This document shows positions 33,959 through 45,000 of a stretch of 64,000 nt of DNA, piece after piece; within the stretch, counting starts at the first letter, position 1, and the number at the start of each line of letters is the position of its first letter. The position numbers were made by a program, and so were the translations under genes. The stretch is from an uncultured Poribacteria bacterium. GTDB taxonomy: Bacteria; Poribacteria; WGA-4E; WGA-3G. The notes beneath the pieces are model-generated. The model searched no databases and was not told where the DNA came from. It saw only the letters and a list, made by a program, of their open reading frames with translations. The stretch spans positions 2,305,561 through 2,369,560 of the forward strand of contig OX639973.1 of the NCBI GenBank assembly GCA_951828385.1, read 5' to 3'.

Positions 33959-36900
33959 TTACTTCCGGATTAGCATTTTTCGTGTGGATGTGAACTCGCT
34001 TGTGGTGAGGGTGTAAAAATAGACACCACTGGCGACGGGTTCACCGAAGGCATTTTTACCATCCCAATAGGCGGCACGAGTTCGGGTTTGATAGATGCCT
34101 GCTGGTTGATGTCCAAGTGCTAACGTGCGAACCAATTCTCCGTTTATAGCATAGATACGTAGCGTGACTTCAGTAGGTTCGGCGAGTTGATACGGTATCC
34201 AGGTCTCTGGGTTGAACGGGTTCGGGTAGTTTGCTAACAGTGCTGTTTCTTTTGGCATCAACGCTGCCAGCAGCTGCTCCAAGTTTGCGATTGCGCGCTG
34301 GAAGGCAAGGGATCCGTCATTCTGCGTCCGTAAGAGATCCAGCACCTGCTGAAGTGTTTCCGGTGTCAGATGTTCTGGCAACGCAACAAAGGCGGGTGCT
34401 GCAGCGCCCGCTGTTTCACCGAAGTGTGTCGCAACGAGGACGAGGTCTTGGATATTAACTGTCCCGTCCCCATTGACATCAAGGCGCGGGTTCTCAGGCG
34501 AATGGGCACCGAGTGCTGTCGCCACCAAAACCAGATCGATGATATCCGTTTTACCATCTTCGTTGACATCCGATGCAGGTATCGTCGTGGCGGTCTCGGT
34601 TTTTAGGCGGATGCGGAATTCGGGTGAAGTCGTGTGGATTGGTTGGCCGTTGCTATCTCCGGCTTTGAGGTTTCGGAGTCGGACTCGGGTGTTCATCGCT
34701 TTTTTGAGCGTGAAGTTGATTGCGAGAAGCGTCCCGTCTCCGTCTACGCCGCCGCTGGTGAGCCGTGCGGCACTTATCCCTGTAATTCTGCCGGTTGTAT
34801 TGTCGATGGTGCCTCTGCGGAAGTAGGTCTGTCCATTTCCCTGTTTGAGGAAGTTGCCTTCGGTGATACTGTTCGCTTTTAGGACGGCTGGGTCGAAGAG
34901 GATATCTGTCTGCCATCCGGCTAAGTCTTCCATATTTGCGGCGTTGAGACGGATAACGAATGCGGAGTCGGTTTGGAATTCCGTTGTGTCTGAGGTGAGA
35001 GAGAAGCGGGCACCGGGTGAGAGGACAATGTATTCGGCATCTGAAGTGAACCCGAAAAATCCGCTCCAGCCACCACCTCTCTCGTAAACGGCGACCAGTA
35101 GGACGTTTTTTCCTGTTTTTAGGGTGACAGGGGCCCGATCTTGATAATTGGAACTCCCTCGATCTACAGGGTTGTAGTGAACTAATTCGCCGTTGAGCCA
35201 GACTTTCACGGCATCGTCGCTGCCGATAAGCATCGTTGTCTGTTGTTCTCTGGGTGATTCCAAGGCAAGAGACCCGTAAGCGACGTGGTTATCTATATCA
35301 CCTGTCCCCAAGCCAATGGCGTTTGCCATGGCGTTAAGGTTATCACCGCCCGTGGTTGCCAATTCTCCGATTGTCCAGACTTTGCTCCCGACAGGATTGC
35401 CTTCGGTTGTGCCGTCCGTAGCGACCTTAAGTTCGGTTACTTCACCGTCACTGGCGCGTGCGAGGAAATCCACGCCGGATCGTGCAGCACTTGCCCCGCC
35501 ATTATTGCCAGTGGAGACGATCATCCATAACCACGGTCCCGTTATTTTCGGCGTGCTGCTGTCTATAAAAGTTCCTGGATTATCTTGCGCGTGTATCGTT
35601 GTTCCGGGTAAACTCTCCAGGGGCGAGAAATCGGATATAGCGTTGTTCCTTAGGTTCACTTCCTTTAGGTTTGTTAATCCTGAGAGCGGAGAGATGTCGG
35701 CAATCTGATTGTTATCCAACCGTAGTTCAATCAACTTTTTTAGATTTGAGAGGGACGATATATCTGATATCAAGTTTCCTTCCAGATTAAGTTCTTTGAG
35801 CTGCGTCAGTTCTGCAAGTCCGGAGATGTCCGAGATATTTGTACCCGTGATTTCTAAACGTCTGAGTGTTTTTATGCCTGTTAGCGAGGGCAGTGTTGAT
35901 ATGGTAGGATCATTACCGAATTCTATCCATTGGAGTATCCGTAAGTTTGCTAAGGGTGAGAAATCGGTGATACGTGTATTCCGTGCGGCTATGCCTTCGA
36001 GGCTAATCAGTCCGGCGAGGGGAGACACATTGGTTACTGGGTTCCCTGAGATACCGATGCCGTTCAACTTCTTGAGGTTTTGGAGGGGGGTTAGGTCGGT
36101 TATCTGGTTTTCTTCGAGCCCCATCCATTCTACGTTGAAGTGTCTTGCAAGCGGTGCAATATCGGTTATCTGATTTCCACGGAGTTTGATGTTATTCAAC
36201 TTCGTAAGGTTTGTGAGTGGGGTTAGGTCGCTGATGGCGTTGTGCCGGAATTCTATGCGTTCGAGGTTGATGGCGTATTCCAGGCCTGTTAGGTCTTGGA
36301 TGCCGTTTTCATCTGCCTCAATCCGATTTAATCTTTCCATATCTTCTGGGGTAATAGCGGCCCCATTTTCTTTTCCGAGCAGCCGTTCAATCACACTTCT
36401 CAAATTCGGGTCAGGTATACGGACGGTTCCGCTCGGTGTGGGTTGAACCGGATGGACAGTGCTCGGTGTAGTCGTAACTGGGGTGTCCGGTGAATTTAGA
36501 GCCGTGATGATCTCCGAGAATTGTTGTGTCCACGCGTCCCGTTTCACATTACTACCGCTTGTCAGTCCTGTGAGCCCGAGGTTTTGGAGGCTTGACTTCA
36601 CACGGATTTGTGAGAGGAAGTTCTCGGTTTGTAAGCCGACGGCTGCTGCTGCGTCGGGTGCCTCTAAAGCGTCTTGGAACGCTTCATGGAAACGGTGAAC
36701 GGGTTCAATGCCGCCGAACACGCCGCCGGTTTTCTCTAATGCGATTTTGTAGCGTGCGGTATCCTCGGCAAGCAGCGCGTCCATCCGGTCTTGTGTTACA
36801 TACAGCAGCAAAGCGTAGTTTTTATCAAAGGGTGGGTTCGCCGTCTGCTCAATAGCGGTCCGGACTTGGTCCGTAAACGTTTTCATGCCTTCAGTGTGGC

Positions 36901-38122
36901 AACCGATACATGACAATCCGTTGTGAACGGCTGGGTCTTTTGCAGCGGGGTCGGAGACGATCTCGGTGGGTGCGACATTTATTCGGGTCCCTGATTTATC
37001 TGCGATATAGTACGCTTGTAAACCGTTGGGGAGATTGAAGATAGCTTCGCCGCCATCGCGTTCAAAAGAGAGTGGATGTGTGAAGATATTCTGTGCGTCT
37101 GCACTACCAGCAAAGTCGTGGCTTTTCCAATAGGCACCGTAGCGTGCGGTGTGTCGTTCTATGACGCGGTTGTGATTTGAGACACCTGAGTCGTTTGTAC
37201 CTGCGCGCCATACGCGTCGCCCCGGGTCTCTCTGGAGATTTCGGTCGGCATCCACGCCTAACTCCCGTTCAAGTTCGCGTTCTGTTTCGGGGAGTTGAAG
37301 AATATTGTGGTAGAGCGGTGGCAACGAGGCGGTGGCGAGGAACCAATCTACATGTACGAACGGCACCTCACACTCCATTGTCTGTTGGAGATTCGTGAGT
37401 TTCGCGTGGTGCCCGGCTTGTGTCTCTGCATCAAAGGCAACAGCGTAGGGGTAGACGTTTTCGATCTGTGTCCATGCGTCTCGGAGGTCCCAGTCGTAGT
37501 TACGTAGGTCAATGTAGAAGAGGGTCTCGGCGTCATCAATCGGGTGTGGGTTGTGTATGTCAAATCCCCAGGAGAGGCTGTTGACGAGTTTCGCGAGTGC
37601 GATTTTATAGGCGTTGCGTGCTTCGGGACTTTTACCGGCGTTATAGAGATGCGTCATCGTGAAGTAGCGCGCGAAGGGTTGGTCGAAGGGGTTGAGTGTC
37701 TGGATGTGTTGTTGTATTGCAGTGAGCATGGCATCTGTCGGTATGAATGTCACGTCGTGTTGTGTTTCCCAATTGGGTGCGCCTGCTGCGATCCAGTCGC
37801 TAATAACCTGAAGGGATGCGTCATCGAGTGGGGGTTGTCCGAGTGGCATGCGTTTGGTATTATCGGTTGTGATGAGGCGTGCGTATAGGTTAGAGTTGAG
37901 CGGTTGCCCTCGAACGACGGCTCCGGTACTCACCAATCCTGAAGCGGAGTCGATAACGAGGTTCTCCGTGAAGGTGCCGTGGGGGCCATGGCAGTCAAGG
38001 CATTTGGTTTGCAAGATGAGATATGCCTGTTGTGCGAGTTCCTGTTGTGCGGATGCTGTGTGTATAAATCCGAGTGCGATGATTGTTAAGAAAATGCGGT
38101 AAAAGTATTTGCTCTGTTTCAT
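33959..38122 (-). CDS. Secreted c-haem/leucine-rich-repeat/cohesin/dockerin protein with sorting domain
   Basis: About 1387-aa surface protein. ATG 38122 has AAGGAGC upstream and gives a clean signal peptide (FLTIIALGFIHTASAQ). The N-terminus has a cytochrome-c motif CLDCH (41-45), and a second, CIGCH, lies near residue 404. Leucine-rich repeats of internalin type run about 585-850 (NLKKLIELRLDNNQIADISP). A PA14-like segment is followed by a cohesin-like domain (FQTDSAFVIRLNAANMEDLA, WQTDILFDPAVLKAN). A dockerin pair follows (DVNEDGKTDIIDLVLVA, DVNGDGTVNIQDLVLVA). The FlgD-like sorting domain NYPNPFNPETWIPYQL ends the chain. Role in adhesion or electron transfer is unresolved. Confidence 0.88.
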   Translation of the reverse strand: MKQSKYFYRIFLTIIALGFIHTASAQQELAQQAYLILQTKCLDCHGPHGTFTENLVIDSASGLVSTGAVVRGQPLNSNLYARLITTDNTKRMPLGQPPLDDASLQVISDWIAAGAPNWETQHDVTFIPTDAMLTAIQQHIQTLNPFDQPFARYFTMTHLYNAGKSPEARNAYKIALAKLVNSLSWGFDIHNPHPIDDAETLFYIDLRNYDWDLRDAWTQIENVYPYAVAFDAETQAGHHAKLTNLQQTMECEVPFVHVDWFLATASLPPLYHNILQLPETERELERELGVDADRNLQRDPGRRVWRAGTNDSGVSNHNRVIERHTARYGAYWKSHDFAGSADAQNIFTHPLSFERDGGEAIFNLPNGLQAYYIADKSGTRINVAPTEIVSDPAAKDPAVHNGLSCIGCHTEGMKTFTDQVRTAIEQTANPPFDKNYALLLYVTQDRMDALLAEDTARYKIALEKTGGVFGGIEPVHRFHEAFQDALEAPDAAAAVGLQTENFLSQIRVKSSLQNLGLTGLTSGSNVKRDAWTQQFSEIITALNSPDTPVTTTPSTVHPVQPTPSGTVRIPDPNLRSVIERLLGKENGAAITPEDMERLNRIEADENGIQDLTGLEYAINLERIEFRHNAISDLTPLTNLTKLNNIKLRGNQITDIAPLARHFNVEWMGLEENQITDLTPLQNLKKLNGIGISGNPVTNVSPLAGLISLEGIAARNTRITDFSPLANLRILQWIEFGNDPTISTLPSLTGIKTLRRLEITGTNISDISGLAELTQLKELNLEGNLISDISSLSNLKKLIELRLDNNQIADISPLSGLTNLKEVNLRNNAISDFSPLESLPGTTIHAQDNPGTFIDSSTPKITGPWLWMIVSTGNNGGASAARSGVDFLARASDGEVTELKVATDGTTEGNPVGSKVWTIGELATTGGDNLNAMANAIGLGTGDIDNHVAYGSLALESPREQQTTMLIGSDDAVKVWLNGELVHYNPVDRGSSNYQDRAPVTLKTGKNVLLVAVYERGGGWSGFFGFTSDAEYIVLSPGARFSLTSDTTEFQTDSAFVIRLNAANMEDLAGWQTDILFDPAVLKANSITEGNFLKQGNGQTYFRRGTIDNTTGRITGISAARLTSGGVDGDGTLLAINFTLKKAMNTRVRLRNLKAGDSNGQPIHTTSPEFRIRLKTETATTIPASDVNEDGKTDIIDLVLVATALGAHSPENPRLDVNGDGTVNIQDLVLVATHFGETAGAAAPAFVALPEHLTPETLQQVLDLLRTQNDGSLAFQRAIANLEQLLAALMPKETALLANYPNPFNPETWIPYQLAEPTEVTLRIYAINGELVRTLALGHQPAGIYQTRTRAAYWDGKNAFGEPVASGVYFYTLTTSEFTSTRKMLIRK

Positions 38123-38298
38123 CGTTATTTGCTCCTTAAATGCTTCATGGCAAAATGTCATTTCCCGTATAAACACAAGTCGTCTTTACCGATTAACCCA
38201 ACCTACAGAACTGCGGTAGGCACCCCTTCCCTGTAACAGGTGGATGGCTTCGGTTACAAACCCCGACTGCGAAAGGTTTGGTGTCTGTCCTGATAGTA

Positions 38299-40509
38299 TT
38301 ATTTCGTGATTAGCATTTTTCGGGTGGCGTTAAAATCGCCTGCTGTGAGTGTGTAGAAATAGATGCCGCTTGCGACGGGTTCACCGAGTGCGTTTTTACC
38401 ATCCCAATAGGCGGCACGGGTTCGGTTTTGATAGATACCTGCGGGTTGATGTCCGAGTGTTAGGGTGCGAACCGCTTCTCCCTTTATCGCATAGATACGC
38501 AGCGTAACTTCGGCGGGTTCAGCGAGTTGATACGGTATCCACGTCTCTGGGTTGAACGGGTTTGGATAGTTCGGTAGCAACGCGGTTTCTTCGGGTGCCA
38601 ATAGTGTTAGCAGTTTCTGAAGGTTGGCTATGCCTTTTTGGAAGGCGTAGGAGCCGTCGTTTTCGGCATGTGCTTGGGTGATCCATGCTTGTAGGAGGGT
38701 TGGCGACATTCGGCTTGCAGTAAGGATTTGGTTTAGGAAGGGTGCAGCCGCGGGACCGCTGAGTTCTCCGAGGTGTGAGGCGACAAGGACGAGGTCTTGT
38801 ATATTGCGTGTTCCGTCGCTGTTTACGTCGGTTCGGAGGTGAGTGCCGCTGGTTTTTCCGATGTCTTGCGCGACGAGGATAAGGTCGAAGATATTGACTT
38901 CGCCGTCTTTATTGACATCCCATTTCGGGACAGTGATGACGAATTTTTTGTTGATGGGGTTAACGGTATAGTTTGTCCCGTTTGCGAACCCGAAGAACCC
39001 GCTGAATGCGCCGTGTCCCCAGTTATCAACGGCGACGAGGAGGACGTTTACCCCAGTTTTGAGTGTTACGGGGAAAGCGTCTTGAAAATCCCCTGCGCCG
39101 CGTTTTATAGGGTTGTAGTGGACCATCTCGCCGTTGAGCCAGACTTTTACGGAGTCGTTGCTGCCGACGAGCATGGTTGTTTCCTGTTTTTGAGGTGAAT
39201 TGAGGGTAACCGACCCGTAGACGACGTGGTCGTATATATCGGAGCCGAAGCCCCATCCGAGTGCGTCTGTCATTTCGTTGATGTTATCACCACCAGTAGG
39301 TGCAAGTGTATGTGCCTCCCATTCACTATCGCCGACGGCTTTCCCTTCGGTTGCCCCGAAGGTGGAGATTTTGATTTCAGTCGCTGCGCCGCCGGTTGCT
39401 TTCGCGATGCGGTCGGTATCCTTGTCACTTAGTGTGCCAGGGACGATTACCCAGAGCCAGGGCCCTTCGATTTTGGGACCGGCTTCTGGGAATGTGGTAT
39501 TCACGAAATTAGAGTGTGTGATGGTTGTGTGTTCCGCGAACCTGTCGAAGACGGTTTCGTCCGGTATGGTATTGCCGGTAAGCCCGATCCAGTTGAGGTT
39601 GTCCAAATTCGCGAGGGGTGATGGATCTGTTATGCGATTATCGCTGAGGTCTATCCATGTGAGCCCCTGAATTTCAGCGAGGGGTGAGACATCCGAGATA
39701 GCGTTTTCTGACAGGTCTGCCCACGTCAGGTTCGTTAGGTTTTCGAGGTGCGATATATCGGAGATTTGGTTGTTGTGGAAATTGATGCGTCTGAGGTTGG
39801 TTAACCCTGCTATTGGTGAAAGGTCTGTTACCTGGCTACTAACGATATAGAGTTCTGTTAAACTTTTTGCTTTTGCTAAGGGTGAGAGGTCTGATATTTC
39901 TGATCCGCACACGTTTAGGTGGCGAAATTTGGGGAGTTCTGCGATGCCTTCAAGGTTTATGACAGGTGTTCCCCATCCGTGAAAGTTTCGGAGGCTAATC
40001 AACCCGGAGAGGGGGGCAAGGTCGGCGAGTGGATTGTCCGACATCCCTATGACTTCGAGTCTTATGAGTCCGGCGAGAGGGGATAAATCCGATACGAGGT
40101 TGTGATGAATGCCTATCTCTCTTAGGTCGGTAAGGGATGCAAGCGGTGATATGTCAAGTATTGCATTGTTGTTTAGGGCAAGCTGTGTTAAGCGTGTGAG
40201 GCTTTCAAGGGGTGTAAGGTCGGATATCAAGTTGTCCCGCAGTGCTAAATCTCGGAGGTTTGTTGCGGTTTCGAGTCCGGTCAAATCAGTAATCTCTCTG
40301 TTATCGGCAAACAGTTCGGTCAGTGTCAGCATCTCTTCGTGTGTGATGCGTGCGTTTTCGGGTTTACCGAGGGCTTCGTTAATAGCGGCGCGTAGGTTGA
40401 CATCTGGGATGCTGACAACTTGTGCGGATGCGGTTAGCGGTGCCAAGAAGAGTGCGGTGGAAAGCGCGATTATACTTAAGAAAATGTGTTGTTTATTGGC
40501 AATTTGCAT
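38299..40509 (-). CDS. Secreted leucine-rich-repeat/dockerin protein with sorting domain
   Basis: 736 aa. It has a signal peptide (LSIIALSTALFLAPLTASA). About twelve internalin-type leucine-rich repeats (about 55-330, NLRRINFHNNQISDISHLEN) follow. A PA14-like segment (VKVWLNGEMVHYNP) and a dockerin pair (DVNKDGEVNIFDLILVAQ, DVNSDGTRNIQDLVLVASHL) come next. The FlgD-like sorting domain ends RKMLITK. It is a close paralogue of the preceding gene product minus the haem and cohesin parts, so the pair is probably a tandem duplication. Confidence 0.9.
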   Translation of the reverse strand: MQIANKQHIFLSIIALSTALFLAPLTASAQVVSIPDVNLRAAINEALGKPENARITHEEMLTLTELFADNREITDLTGLETATNLRDLALRDNLISDLTPLESLTRLTQLALNNNAILDISPLASLTDLREIGIHHNLVSDLSPLAGLIRLEVIGMSDNPLADLAPLSGLISLRNFHGWGTPVINLEGIAELPKFRHLNVCGSEISDLSPLAKAKSLTELYIVSSQVTDLSPIAGLTNLRRINFHNNQISDISHLENLTNLTWADLSENAISDVSPLAEIQGLTWIDLSDNRITDPSPLANLDNLNWIGLTGNTIPDETVFDRFAEHTTITHSNFVNTTFPEAGPKIEGPWLWVIVPGTLSDKDTDRIAKATGGAATEIKISTFGATEGKAVGDSEWEAHTLAPTGGDNINEMTDALGWGFGSDIYDHVVYGSVTLNSPQKQETTMLVGSNDSVKVWLNGEMVHYNPIKRGAGDFQDAFPVTLKTGVNVLLVAVDNWGHGAFSGFFGFANGTNYTVNPINKKFVITVPKWDVNKDGEVNIFDLILVAQDIGKTSGTHLRTDVNSDGTRNIQDLVLVASHLGELSGPAAAPFLNQILTASRMSPTLLQAWITQAHAENDGSYAFQKGIANLQKLLTLLAPEETALLPNYPNPFNPETWIPYQLAEPAEVTLRIYAIKGEAVRTLTLGHQPAGIYQNRTRAAYWDGKNALGEPVASGIYFYTLTAGDFNATRKMLITK

Positions 40510-40887
40510 TGTGTTGTGTCTCCGTATTATGCGGATTTTTCGTCATAAACTTTGTATCGAGTGTGAAGCCTCTGTTTTTTCAAATTTTAACAAATCTAAC
40601 GAGAATCGTCAACTAAAAAACAGGATTATTTATCGTTGATTTTTGCGAAAAATTCGGCGTGTTCCCTGTTTCCCTTGCACAACCTAACAGCTTATGCTAC
40701 AAAGTGGTAACTTAGATTCGTTGAAAGTGGTGCCTAAATATTCTTGTAGGGGTGTTTTTGCTTGGGTGTTTCCACCAGGTCTCCCAACCCGTAAGATGAA
40801 CGGATAGCAGATCTGCCAGAGAGCGAGGGAACCTCGCCCTACGATGGTGGCATATCCTAACGTTTGGAATAATGAACCACCTTCAAC
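40510..40887. other. Spacer with REP-like hairpin
   Basis: No gene. REP-like hairpin GCGAGG-GAA-CCTCGC followed by CCTACGA at 40823-40842. A decayed relative lies near 40674-40700 (GCACAACCT...ATGCTAC). Confidence 0.55.
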
Positions 40888-40992
40888 TATAGTAAAACCT
40901 ATAATTAATTGGGCACTTCCAAACAGTCTGAATGCCTATGACAGGCATTCAGACTGGCACAAACTGGAAGTTTATGCTACAAAGATGTCTAC

Positions 40993-41858
40993 GTAGTGTT
41001 TACATTTTTTTGGCAGTAATGAGTACAGCTGCGAAATAGACGAAACCGAGGTAGCGACGGGCGTATTTATCATAACGTGTAGCCACCCGACGATACTGCT
41101 TCAACCGATGAAAAAAACGTTCGATAACATTACGAAGTTTATACAAGTCTTTATCATAAGGGCGATCTTCAAGACGGTTCTTCCGGGGACGGATCACCGG
41201 AACACTTCCTTGATCAACGATCTCTGCTCTCAAAGCATCCGAGTCATAGGCAGCATCGGCAATGACAGCGTCGCAGGTGTAGCCAGCAATCAACGCAGGC
41301 GCTTGTGTCACATCGTGACGCGCACCTGCCGTCAAGATAAAGCGTAATGGCAGAAAGGTATCACTTACAGCCGCATGGAGTTTCGTGGTAAAGCCACCAT
41401 GACTTCGCCCGAGGGCTTCACCGGCTTGTCCTTCATTTTTTTTTTAGGGGCACCGGCTGCAGAGGAATGCGCCCGAATGACCGTTGAATCCACGAGGAGC
41501 GCAGAGATCTCACCGGCATCATGGAAATGTTCATGGAGTTTTTCAAAGACCCCAGCATCACACCATCTGCCGAAACGTCTATAGATAGTATTCCAATAAC
41601 CATAAACTTTCGGCAGCGCACGCCAAGTGGCTCCCTGTTTTGTTATCCAGACGATTGCCGAGAGAAAACGTCTACAGTCTTCGGGTTTACCGACATAAAC
41701 GTTTCCTAACGTTTTCAGAAACGGGTGGATGCTCTGCCAAGCAGCATCACTAATCATCATAGGAAAATCTTGAGTGTTATCTATCTTTTGAGTTTTCATA
41801 GAAAATAGTCTACCAATCCATGCTCAAAATGTCAATAACTTCTAAATGTAAACACTAC
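40993..41858 (-). mobile_element. IS5-family insertion sequence (866 bp)
   Basis: Perfect 15-bp terminal inverted repeats GTAGTGTTTACATTT (40993-41007 and complement 41844-41858), flanked by the direct repeat CTAC on both sides (40989-40992 and 41859-41862). The target lies within a MITE. It carries one two-frame transposase. Confidence 0.92.
41000..41799 (-). CDS. IS5-family transposase, two frames joined by predicted -1 frameshift
   Basis: DDE transposase. The first frame (41799 to about 41437) has the N-terminal helix-turn-helix region (MMISDAAWQSIHPFL, GATWRALPKVYGYWNTIYRR) and the first Asp in LLVDSTVIRAH. At 41436-41445 the minus strand reads ten A residues. Slipping back one base there joins the second frame, NEGQAGEALGRSHGGFTTKLHA (in parts), which continues to ADAAYDSD and ends RNVIERFFHRLKQYRRVATRYDK (in parts), carrying the remaining Asp and Glu. 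The joined product is about 266 aa, normal for this group. Without slippage the first frame stops 22 codons later. Confidence 0.88.
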
Positions 41859-41941
41859 CTACTTATTTTTAGGATTCACTATAAATAGCCCTGGAGGTTC
41901 ACAGGCTTTAAATGGACATAGTGGTCTCATGTACGGTATAC

Positions 41942-41947
41942 TATAAT
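41942..41947 (+). promoter_or_regulatory. Possible -10 box of metH
   Basis: TATAAT within GTATACTATAATGC, 54 bp before the metH start. The best -35-like hexamer (TGGACA, 41913-41918) is 23 bp away, too far, so the promoter call is weak. No cobalamin or SAM riboswitch pattern fits in the 117 bp available. Confidence 0.35.
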
Positions 41948-42000
41948 GCACGATGTCCGTATCACTTGAGGACTTCTAAAAGGAGAAAAAAATATACCGT

Positions 42001-45000
42001 ATGGCAAATTCTGAACGGATAACATATCTTAAAAACGAACTGGAGAAACGGATTCTGATTCTTGACGGTGCGATGGGATCGCTGTTGCAGACCTATCGGC
42101 TCACAGAAGCAGATTTTCGTGGCGACCCGTTTGCAGATCACCCGTGCGACCTCAAAGGTTATAACGACCTACTCTCTATAACCCAGCCGCACATTGTCCG
42201 AGAAATACACGCAAACTATTGTAGTGCTGGCGCGGACATCATCGAAACCAATACCTTTACGAGTACGTCTGTCTCAATGGCGGATTATCAACTCCAAGAT
42301 ATCGCGTATCAGGTGAACTATGCGGCTGCGTGCATTGCTCGTGAAGTTGCAGATAAATGGACATCGCCCAATAAACCGCGTTTCGTTGCCGGAAGCATGG
42401 GACCGACGAATCGCAGCTGCACTATCTCGCCGAACGTCAACGACCCCGGCTATCGAAATATCACGTTTTCACAACTCGTTTCTGCCTACACAACGCAAGC
42501 AGAAGGCTTAATTGACGGTGGTGTTGATCTCCTCCTCGTCGAAACCGTCATGGACACGCTCAATTGTAAAGCCGCGCTCTTTGCGATACAAACGCTTGCG
42601 GAGACGCGAGACATTGACATCCCGCTTATCGTCTCCTCTGACAGAAGTGGTGGCGGTGGACGCAACCTTTCAGGGCAAACGGTTGAAGCGTTTTGGAACT
42701 CTGTTCGGCATGCCAACCTGCTTGCTGTCGGATTGAATTGCGGGTTTGGTGCACAACAAATCCGTCCCTACCTCGCAGAGATGGCAAAGATGGCGGACAT
42801 ACCCGTTATCTGTTATCCGAACGCTGGACTCCCCAACGAACTCGGCCAGTATACACAAACGCCAGCGGAAATGGGAGATTGGATGCATGAATTCGCGCAA
42901 AACGGCTTCGTCAATATCGTCGGTGGATGTTGCGGAAGTCAACCTGAACACATCGAAACGATTGCGAAAGTCGCCGCTGAATACCCGCCACGTCAACCTA
43001 CGCCACAGGAACGCGCCTGCCGTCTGAGCGGTTTAGAGGCGTTCAACATCACGCAGGATTCTCTCTTTGTTAACGTTGGTGAACGGACAAACGTAACAGG
43101 ATCCCGCCGATTTGCGACGCTCATTAAAAACGAGGACTACGAAACCGCTTTAGAGGTAGCCCGCGACCAAGTGGAAAATGGTGCACAACTTATCGATATT
43201 AATATGGATGCCGGGATGTTAGATGCGAAAACCGCAATCGTTAAGTTCTTGAACCTCATTGCCGCTGAACCCGACATTAGTCGTGTGCCGATCATGCTGG
43301 ATTCGAGTCGGTGGGAGGTGATAGAAGCAGGATTGGCGTGCGTTCAGGGGAAAGGGATCGTCAACTCAATTAGCTTGAAAGAGGGTGAGGCAGATTTCTT
43401 AGCGAAAGCGCGACTGATCCGTCGATACGGTGCCGCCGTTATCGTCATGGCGTTCGATGAAAAAGGACAAGCAGACACCTACGAACGGAAGGTGGAGATC
43501 TGCCGTCGGGCGTACCGACTCTTGACAGAAGCGGTCAGGTTTCCACCAGAGGACATTATCTTCGATCCGAACATCTTCGCCGTTGCAACCGGCATTGAGG
43601 AACACAACACATACGCGAAGGCATTTATTGAGGCGTGTGAGAAGATTAAAGCCATCTGTCCGGACGCGTTGGTGAGCGGGGGCGTTAGCAATATCTCTTT
43701 CGCCTTCCGTGGCAACGATACGGTACGAGAGGCGATGCACGCAGCGTTCCTCTACCACGCCATCAATGCCGGTATGGACATGGGAATCGTCAATGCCGGG
43801 CAACTCGCGGTCTATGACGATCTCCCTAAAACGCTTTTGGAAGCAGTGGAGGATGTCCTGTTCAACCGGAGGGAAGATGCCACAGATAGGCTTGTCACGC
43901 TCGCTGGCACGCTGCAAGGGAAAGGTAAAAAGAAGCGTGTGAGTCGAAAATGGCGGAAACTGCCGGTTGAAAAACGGCTCAGTCACGCGCTTGTCGAAGG
44001 GATTATCGAATACATCAAAGATGATACAGAAGAAGCACGCCTTACATACGAACGTCCAATACGGGTAATTGAAGGCCCCTTGATGGACGGTATGAACCGT
44101 GTCGGTGAACTTTTTGGCGACGGCAAAATGTTCCTACCGCAAGTGGTCAAAAGTGCGCGCGTGATGAAAAAGGCGGTCGCGCATCTCATACCCTTTATTG
44201 AAAAGGAACAGGCGGAAGGGGCTATCCGATCAAGAGGCAAGATCGTGATGGCGACGGTGAAAGGCGATGTACACGACATCGGTAAGAATATCGTCGGTGT
44301 TGTACTGGGGTGCAACAATTACGAAGTTATCGATCTTGGGGTGATGGTGCCAGCCGAAGATATTCTGGAGACGGCACGGCAAGAGAACGCCGATATTATC
44401 GGATTAAGTGGACTCATCACGCCATCGTTAGACGAGATGGTACATGTCGCTGAAGAGATGGAACGGGAAGGCTTCCGTATCCCACTCCTCATCGGCGGCG
44501 CGACGACTTCCAAGATACATACTGCTGTCCAAATTGAACCTGCCTACAACGGCTCAACGATCCACGTCAAAGATGCATCCCGGAGTGTTGGGGTTGTCAG
44601 CGATTTGATGAGCAGTGAAAGACAGGGGGCGCTCACCGAACAGATCCGTGAAGAATATACAGAAATCCGGGAACACCGTGCGAAAAATCGGAAACAGGCG
44701 AACTTGCTTGCCTTCGGTGTGGCACAAGAGCGAAAGTTCATGCCGGACTGGCAGCATTACCGACCCTCTAAGCCTTCGACGATGGGCGTTACGGTCTTTG
44801 ATGACTACGCTTTGGAGAAACTCGTTGACTATATCGACTGGAGTCCGTTCTTTATGACTTGGGGCCTCCGTGGTAAGTATCCAAATATATTGGAGAATCC
44901 GGAGGTCGGTGAGGAGGCGCGCAAACTCCTAAAAGATGCCGAAGCACTCCTCCGCATCATCGTTGAAGAAAAAAGGGTTCAGGCACGCGCTGCCGTTGGA

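Larger units (their letters stand above)
40888..41883. mobile_element. MITE-like element, copy 2, split by an IS5-family insertion
   Basis: Ends TATAGTAAA (left) and ACTATA (right), identical in layout to copy 1. Removing the 866-bp IS and one copy of the 4-bp target duplication leaves exactly 126 bp, the length of copy 1. A perfect 13-bp-arm hairpin lies at 40924-40956. It lies directly upstream of metH. Confidence 0.8.

Noticed and set aside
41884-42000. Cobalamin or SAM riboswitch before metH
   Set aside because: Only 117 bp is available, and no B12-box or SAM-riboswitch core could be found; a MITE fills the region further upstream.
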